From NCBI GenBank assembly GCA_024102975.1, contig JAGFJD010000476.1, forward strand, positions 1-36,332: DNA of 36,332 nt, given 5' to 3'. The stretch's first letter is position 1; every line of letters starts with the position of its first letter. Under the pieces are notes generated by a model, which saw only the letters and a program-made list of their open reading frames with translations, did no database searches and had not been told where the DNA came from. Made by a program: the position numbers and the translations under genes. Origin of the DNA: Phaeodactylibacter sp. (GTDB lineage: Bacteria; Bacteroidota; Bacteroidia; Chitinophagales; Saprospiraceae). Shown piece after piece: positions 32,201-36,332 of this stretch.

Positions 32201-35200
32201 GCAGGGCCCGGGCTCATCGCCGGGCGAATTTCAAACCCTTTCCAGTCCGGGACCGGAACCCACTGTTTTTCCGTGCTTACCGCTATGGTAAAGGGGAAAG
32301 GCAGCGCCTTTGGGACGAAGCCGGCGTCGGCCGGCACTTTTTCCAGTTTGCTCAAAAACTTTTTCAGCTTTTGGAGGTCAAAACTATCGGCATCAAAAGC
32401 CAGGGCAAGCGTCAGGGTGCGCCTGCCTTCCTGCAGGCTCAGGACAGGGGAAGTAAACACAAAGCCGAGCTCCCCGGTTTCCAGGATTTCCGCTTCCCCG
32501 GGGATGGCCGGGTCCGGTACCTTTCCGAAGGTTTTCCAGCGGGGGAAATCCTCCTTTTCGCTGAATCCGGGAACGAGCGCCTGAGTGGCGTCCCGGGCGA
32601 CAAACAGGTTTTTCCAGCGGATGATCTCCGGAACAGCCCTGCTGCCAAACAGGCGGCGGTGGGCATCGAGCAGCAACTCGTCCGCCCGGCGCCATTTCCA
32701 GGCGGGATCCTTATAGGCCCAGTCCTTTTCCGGATCAAAAACGAACAAGCTGCGAAGGAAAAAATAATCCTCCGCCTGCATGCCAAAATAGCTTTCTATC
32801 TGGGCCAACTGCCGGCCTTTGATCTTATAGTATTCGTCGGCGATGGCTGGATTTGAGGCCTGTATGGACTCCTGTCCGCCGTGGGTTACCTCCACTGCCG
32901 GCGAGTTGGCCAGGCCGTTATTGGTGACTTTCAAAAAATTGTCCGGATCGCCGGCCGGCAACTGCAGGGAGAAGGACCGGATCAGCTCGACTTCGCCGTC
33001 GGGCGCCACCAGCCTGGGACTGCTGAATTCGAGATTAAAGCCTGGTATTTCCTGCCTTGAGGGGTTCTTCCAGGCCTTCAGGATAGCGCTCAGCGACGTA
33101 TCCTTTTGCGGGAGGGCGATGATCAATGTATCGGCATTGGCTCCTCCAAGGCTAAATGTAAGGTTTGAACCCAGATGCACTGTCACTTTGGGCGCTACTA
33201 TCAAGCCCTTATAAGCAACCCTTAAGAAACTACCCGATTCGGCGGCGGCGAGATGAAGGGAGAACTCCTTATCTGTTTCCAAATCTGTCCGCAGGCTAAC
33301 CGGCGCCGAGGGGTCGGTCTTTGAAATCCCGGCCGAGCCGTCGCCGATGAACTCGATGGAGAACCCTTGTTTTTGCTGCATTTTTTGCCAGGCCTCCAGG
33401 ACGGTTTCGGCCGGCGTTTTATCGCTGCGCACTTTGATGATCAACTGGCCATCTTCCGGCGACTCAAAAATTACCGGTTCCTTCTGGAATTCCTCCTGAA
33501 TGACGGCCAACTGGGGGGAAGTTGAACTGCCGACGTATCTGAACTTCAAAAAATTATTGGGCCGGCCGGCCGGCAATTGTGCCGCGAATACTTTATTCAG
33601 CACGCCGGCCGGCAACAACACTGCCGGATTTGCCGGGTCATCAAGGCGCAGCCCCGGCGTACTGGAATGGAGGCTGAATGCGCCCTGAACCGCTGCATCC
33701 AGGCTTTCCCAGGCATCCATAATTTTGCTGAGCGAGGTATTGTTTTCCCTGAGTATGACCGACAGCCGGCCGGAAGGGGTGGTTTCGAAAGACACCGGCA
33801 CGGAGGCATCCTCCTTCAGTATCACTTTTACGCCGGGCGCCTCCGCAGGGCCGTTGTTGTCATATATAACCTTCAGAAAACAACCGGGCCGGTTAGTCGG
33901 CAACAGGGCATATACTTCTTTGTTTAGCGGCTTCGGTGTCGTTGGCAGGATAGTTGGTTCGCCCTGGACTTCAAGCGTAAAGCCGCCTTTCTGTGGCTCC
34001 GATTTCCATTCCTCCGGGATGGCAGTCATATTTCCGGAAGGGAGAAGGGTAATGGACAATAAGCTTTTGTCCCAATCCCGGAAATCGAAATCGGCATCGC
34101 TCAATTTACAGATATACCGGATAAGGTCCGACAAGGTGTGGCCTTGCCGGTAATGCCGGTGCAGCTTGTTTTCTGATTTTAAAGTGTCGAGCGCTGTTAT
34201 TGTGCCGGGATTCAATTCAATGGAGTCGGCATCAGCGGCCGGCGTATTTTCAATCAAAAGCTCAATGATCTGTTCAATGTATCTCAGCGTATCCATTCGG
34301 AGCTTCATCATAGCTTCGAATTCACTTTGATCGGGAAAACCGAGATTCCGGATAGCCTGGTTAACCAGTTCACGGCGCAGCGCTTCATCCGGGAATTTTT
34401 TCAACCGGAGATAGTCGATATACAGGTCGTAAACATCCTTTACGCCATCCAGGCTTCGGAACAGGCTGTCGGCGCCCGGGCTGGGTTTCCCGTCGATTTG
34501 TATCCCAAGAGCATTTTTGAAGTTAGCATCAAAATTGTTGGGGTCATCAATCTCAAAGGGCCCTCCCGAGGCTCTTTCCAGATAATCGTTGATGCCGCCG
34601 CCTTTTTTGCCCGCCACGTTTTTTCCCGGCCGGCGCCAGTTCAGCGGGTTTTCCCAGGCTTTGTACAATTCTACCAGGTATTGGAAGGCGGTGATCCGGA
34701 GGCCGGTCTTTTGCTCGATGAAAAACGCTAAATCATCCAGATTTTCTATCAGGAAAAAATCCAGTTTCCGGTCGCCGGGCCGGTTTTCAGGGTAGCGGCG
34801 GGGGGTATTTTCAGTGCCGGCCTGCCGGTAGGCCAGCTCCAGTTGTTTGACAAAGACCGCTTCGGGGTTGGCGGTATCTCTGTCAAATTCGCGGATGCCG
34901 GCGAGGGTGGCCACTTCCTTTTCCACGTGCAGGCTCATCAGCCGGCGGATTTGAGCCTGGTTGGCCAGCAGGCTCTCGTCGGTTTGGTAGAGGACGGGAT
35001 CCCCTTCTTCGTCTTCGCCGGCAAACAGCAGGGTTCCATCGGGAATGAGGACCTGATCGGCTTCCGGTTCCAACTGAACGAGCAGGTGCACCTGATCGGG
35101 CTGCCCGGGCAGGCGCTGCAGGCCCAGCGCCTGCTGGTAGTAAAAATCGAGCTGGCGCCGGGTGATCTGGTTCATCTGCGCCTGCGCCTCCTGCAGCAGC

Positions 35201-35535
35201 GACAGGAAGGTGAGGAACAACGCAAAATGAGGGCGGGAATACCGCTCTTTTTTCTCCGGCTGGTGGTCGAAGCAGGACGGGTTTTTCAGGTAGGCCACCA
35301 TCTCATTGAGGGCATCGCTGTCGCCTTCCAGGAAGCCGGACCAGTCGCCGTCGGGCTCGTCATCCTGGTTGAAATAGAGCAGGGTGGCGCTATAGCGCCG
35401 GGCAAACTCCAGGAGGTCCCGCAGGCTGCGTTCGTCCAGGGCAAAGAAGTCCGGATTCAACGCATTGGAGGCGCGCTGCTGCTGGCTGGTGCCGTCGCGA
35501 AAGCGTAAGAAATCGAATCCGGAGGAAGTGCTCAT
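29203..35535 (-). CDS. Giant baseplate J-like protein of the eCIS (Afp11-like)
   Basis: 2110 residues, about twice the usual size of the family. The N-terminal 200 residues (LTFLSLLQEAQAQMNQITRR, QLDFYYQQALGL) and the C-terminal 250 (SERLRHKQRALTMWDYEHLV, LEQFPDIYRVKALA, VVVIPDIRFRRPFNPFEPKA) are the typical ends of Afp11/gp6-type wedge proteins. Between them are four repeats of about 100 residues (about 490-885), a long beta-rich central part, and a 128-residue Ala-rich segment (1428-1555). The protein should sit in the baseplate ring and couple receptor sensing to contraction. The additions probably extend outwards, an inference. ATG at 35535. Upstream is the fibre-tip gene, 117 bp away; downstream is the nested inverted repeat. 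Confidence 0.88.
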   Translation of the reverse strand: MSTSSGFDFLRFRDGTSQQQRASNALNPDFFALDERSLRDLLEFARRYSATLLYFNQDDEPDGDWSGFLEGDSDALNEMVAYLKNPSCFDHQPEKKERYSRPHFALFLTFLSLLQEAQAQMNQITRRQLDFYYQQALGLQRLPGQPDQVHLLVQLEPEADQVLIPDGTLLFAGEDEEGDPVLYQTDESLLANQAQIRRLMSLHVEKEVATLAGIREFDRDTANPEAVFVKQLELAYRQAGTENTPRRYPENRPGDRKLDFFLIENLDDLAFFIEQKTGLRITAFQYLVELYKAWENPLNWRRPGKNVAGKKGGGINDYLERASGGPFEIDDPNNFDANFKNALGIQIDGKPSPGADSLFRSLDGVKDVYDLYIDYLRLKKFPDEALRRELVNQAIRNLGFPDQSEFEAMMKLRMDTLRYIEQIIELLIENTPAADADSIELNPGTITALDTLKSENKLHRHYRQGHTLSDLIRYICKLSDADFDFRDWDKSLLSITLLPSGNMTAIPEEWKSEPQKGGFTLEVQGEPTILPTTPKPLNKEVYALLPTNRPGCFLKVIYDNNGPAEAPGVKVILKEDASVPVSFETTPSGRLSVILRENNTSLSKIMDAWESLDAAVQGAFSLHSSTPGLRLDDPANPAVLLPAGVLNKVFAAQLPAGRPNNFLKFRYVGSSTSPQLAVIQEEFQKEPVIFESPEDGQLIIKVRSDKTPAETVLEAWQKMQQKQGFSIEFIGDGSAGISKTDPSAPVSLRTDLETDKEFSLHLAAAESGSFLRVAYKGLIVAPKVTVHLGSNLTFSLGGANADTLIIALPQKDTSLSAILKAWKNPSRQEIPGFNLEFSSPRLVAPDGEVELIRSFSLQLPAGDPDNFLKVTNNGLANSPAVEVTHGGQESIQASNPAIADEYYKIKGRQLAQIESYFGMQAEDYFFLRSLFVFDPEKDWAYKDPAWKWRRADELLLDAHRRLFGSRAVPEIIRWKNLFVARDATQALVPGFSEKEDFPRWKTFGKVPDPAIPGEAEILETGELGFVFTSPVLSLQEGRRTLTLALAFDADSFDLQKLKKFLSKLEKVPADAGFVPKALPFPFTIAVSTEKQWVPVPDWKGFEIRPAMSPGPAPFANPDPNPSLVITLLLGEEFSPLAPLADDPQSGPWPAIKLVLNREKIDVFEPAPPGVSAPSNIIEESRRPYELFNQLQLTHVKLHVGVQGLKNLQAQTPDGAADPQKPFEPFGAVPRVSSRLFIAHPELAAQRLESVTLKPVWGNLPEAGLEAYYRSYFMLGSNLDVPVPRLKNDSFQVEMALHDGRRHFQLGTTHPLFPLNPGETENQISANIPPDQVFLQNNVPYIRNPNPVLQIPQNVLEADRYLELKLLAPDFQHSRFSGLLTLHALEGKLLETRTVEEIIVDGSPARIIQLESGLAQGLPVESFTVKYKMTAAEATAVAVEAENVKDAAITANDEAAEAAETAKNEATVAAQALADAEVLAAHALAAAEAAAPADVAAATDALNIASARVVEAAREAADAAARARAATEAATAAAEAAATATQTAAEVAAAAAEVAAGTGSPIVTAGELTVTYHDELARQLRVPDDVAAGRALAVFYSDPLPLAEPYTPAIESLSIDYTTSAEVALPEEKRTRFAQDPLPPPAAKPAADTEEAGHLLHLHPFGYSPVATSGAWRKIAGDEEGKIITEKMFFPFLPRYEAEGELYLGISNLAPPQTLSLLFQMAEGSANPDLPPAAVEWACLAGHNWLELRGEQIRLDTTNGLQNTGIVQIGLPAAATSKHTLMPAGLYWIRVRAHRHSQSLNDTIAIYPQALRATWLDQGQSFGRILPPGSIVDPQEPIPGLLAFSQPYSSFQGKEREQVSAFYRRASERLRHKQRALTMWDYEHLVLEQFPDIYRVKALAGDLLDDGAPPGTVSVVVIPDIRFRRPFNPFEPKAPQRQLKEIQDFLQRLAPPFVRVQVQNPRFDYLHLRSPVRFRDMQNFHFYADQLQRELMQFLSPWAFGHGAEIAFGREVYLSMLVNFIENRPYVDFIDQPKLILMERLASDGSLRPVKGPVAVGADGVARLRGPDIILVSSPEHTIEFLDDSIDPRKRVLSGIGYAKMDLDFKVAENK
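30870..31254 (-). other. Ala-rich helical insertion within the giant baseplate protein
   Basis: Residues 1428-1555 consist almost only of Ala, Glu, Thr, Val and Asp (for example AAARARAATEAATAAAEAAA), predicting a long single helix or coiled coil. The sequence before (LPVESFTVKYKM) and after (GELTVTYHDELARQ) looks like ordinary beta structure, so the segment appears inserted into a loop of a folded domain. TVKYKM and TVTYHDELARQ resemble each other. Confidence 0.75.
32880..34070 (-). repeat. Four ~100-residue beta repeats in the giant baseplate protein
   Basis: The repeat core LPAGxPxNFLKVxYxG recurs at about residues 550, 661, 770 and 868 (LPTNRPGCFLKVIYDNNG, LPAGRPNNFLKFRYVG, LAAAESGSFLRVAYKG, LPAGDPDNFLKVTNNG). 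Each is followed by a strand pair, a TSLSxIxxAW helix-like motif and GFxLEF. The end of a fifth, degenerate unit precedes the first. Such GN-x-I/FLKV plus 'T-S-x-x-I-x-A' repeats recall those in large phage virion proteins. Confidence 0.8.
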
Positions 35536-35652
35536 GTGGTTTTAAATGAGTGAATTTTACCCGGCTAAGCTTTAGCGAAGACGGGAAGTGATTGAGTGAT
35601 TATCCGATACGCTGCTTTGGGTTTATGTTGTGTATTGAATTTATGTCGGCTT
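35536..35652. promoter_or_regulatory. Intergenic element upstream of the giant baseplate gene
   Basis: On the minus strand the segment cccgtcttcgctaaagct followed by tagccgggtaaaattcac contains a small stem (gctaa/ttagc inside cccg/cggg). A related segment, cccgtctagttcagccggg then tgaaat, lies just beyond the stop of the same gene (about 29155-29181). No TAnnTTTG was found. Confidence 0.4.
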
Positions 35653-36332
35653 CTAAAATTCGCGTATCAGGCGTATCCTTGTATTCTCCCCAAAAGTGAG
35701 AGATGGTATTGGGGAACCGTCACTGAAGTTCATGCCTTGCAAGACACCATCTTCAGAACACAGGTATTCAAAATCTCCAAAAGTAGTTTCTTCAGCCGCT
35801 TTGCCTTCGTGTAGCACTGTGAACATTGTCTGCAATTGACCCAATGTTGGCAATACCCAGTCCTGTTCATTCGATGCGGCGTTAAATGTATCCAGGAAAG
35901 AGGTTACCTCTTCGGCTGAAGTTGGAACGCCGGCCAAGTCACTTGCGCTTGTCATTTGCCCGTGTAATCGCCGGTCATCTAAATCGAATATGATTCCTCC
36001 TGCTATTGAGTCTCCGATAGATAGTTCTCTCAATATCAAGATTCTTTTTTCGAGTTTTTGTATTCGGCTTTCCAGGGCAGCTACCCTTCCGTCCAGCGCC
36101 GTGACCTGGCCGGGGAGCGTTTCGAGCGGCGTTATCCTCCCCTCCAGCGCCGTGACCTGGCCGGGGAGCGTGTCGAGCGCCGTTACCCTCCCCTCCAGCG
36201 CCGTGATCTCGCCGGGGAGCGCTGCGCTTGCCTTTATCGTGCTCGCCAGCGCCGCGTGGCGGCCGGGGAGGGTGTCCCCGGCCGTCACCGTGCCCTTAAG
36301 TGCAGAGATGCGCGCGCGCGGGGGTGCGATCG
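35653..36332 (-). CDS. Coiled-coil fibre with DUF1566-like C-terminal tip, 5' end outside window
   Basis: The frame is open to the right edge of the window. The GTG at 36288 is internal, because the codons before it continue the same repeat pattern (RISALKGTVTAGDT). Visible: 17-residue repeats of the type LPGQVTALEGRVTALDT (51-bp period, units near 36194, 36143 and 36092), then a heptad coiled coil (RIQKLEKRILILREL), then a globular tip (about 125 residues) with IAGGIIFDLDD, QDWVLPTLGQLQTMFTVLHE and RIRLIREF, resembling DUF1566/Lcl C-terminal domains. Such domains occur at the ends of fibres and adhesins. It is located immediately upstream of the baseplate gene, so probably a receptor-binding fibre of the injection system. 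Tip specificity unknown. Confidence 0.75.
   Translation of the reverse strand, partial: IAPPRARISALKGTVTAGDTLPGRHAALASTIKASAALPGEITALEGRVTALDTLPGQVTALEGRITPLETLPGQVTALDGRVAALESRIQKLEKRILILRELSIGDSIAGGIIFDLDDRRLHGQMTSASDLAGVPTSAEEVTSFLDTFNAASNEQDWVLPTLGQLQTMFTVLHEGKAAEETTFGDFEYLCSEDGVLQGMNFSDGSPIPSLTFGENTRIRLIREF

Noticed and set aside
17369..36332. Prophage
   Set aside because: Tape measure (CIS_TMP), ATPase and DUF4157 are typical of eCIS; no terminase, portal, capsid, integrase or lysis gene is visible in the window.

Overview
The window looks like chromosomal DNA from a Bacteroidota bacterium, most likely a Saprospirales/Lewinella-type marine or sludge organism. The evidence is Bacteroidota-type -7 promoter elements (TAnnTTTG) directly in front of several genes, a carboxypeptidase-regulatory/TonB-plug outer membrane receptor, Uma2 and AAA-ATPase-like/PD-(D/E)XK proteins, and GC-rich coding DNA. 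The lineage is an inference. No rRNA, tRNA, CRISPR array, transposase or phage integrase was recognised.

Left part (1-16000): housekeeping and accessory genes. In order: an S41 peptidase truncated at its 5' end, a Uma2-type nuclease with a coiled-coil tail, an SDR oxidoreductase, an outer membrane receptor (minus strand), a two-gene unit of a GH13 amylase lipoprotein and a small membrane protein (minus), an AAA-ATPase-like/PDDEXK_9 protein, an NfeD-like plus flotillin pair, two paralogous SnoaL-like proteins (minus), and an AraC-type regulator fused to a degenerate GHKL-like domain (minus).

Right part (16141-36332): one end of an extracellular contractile injection system (eCIS, Afp/PVC/MAC-like). 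Reading along the minus strand from the right edge: a coiled-coil fibre with a DUF1566-like tip (5' end outside the window), a giant 2110-residue baseplate-J-like protein, a 1016-residue repetitive tail fibre, a second baseplate-J-like protein, a 711-residue protein of unknown function, the CIS tape-measure protein and the AAA+ ATPase. Converging on the ATPase is a plus-strand DUF4157 (eCIS_core) gene, the probable cargo or effector. Two tandem two-tier hairpins lie directly upstream of it. The tube, sheath, LysM and spike genes are not seen and would be expected beyond 36332.

The most unusual features are in this right part. (1) The cargo gene switches abruptly from about 64% to about 37% GC at the edge of its DUF4157 module, and its end looks frameshifted and cut by a repeat element. 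(2) Nearly every gene junction of the eCIS carries a different palindromic or tandem repeat. (3) The baseplate-J protein is enlarged by four phage-type beta repeats and a 128-residue Ala-rich helix, and the unknown 711-residue protein shares one of those repeats. (4) The tape measure contains four exact 84-bp units. (5) A 110-135 bp inverted-repeat (MITE-like) family occurs three times.
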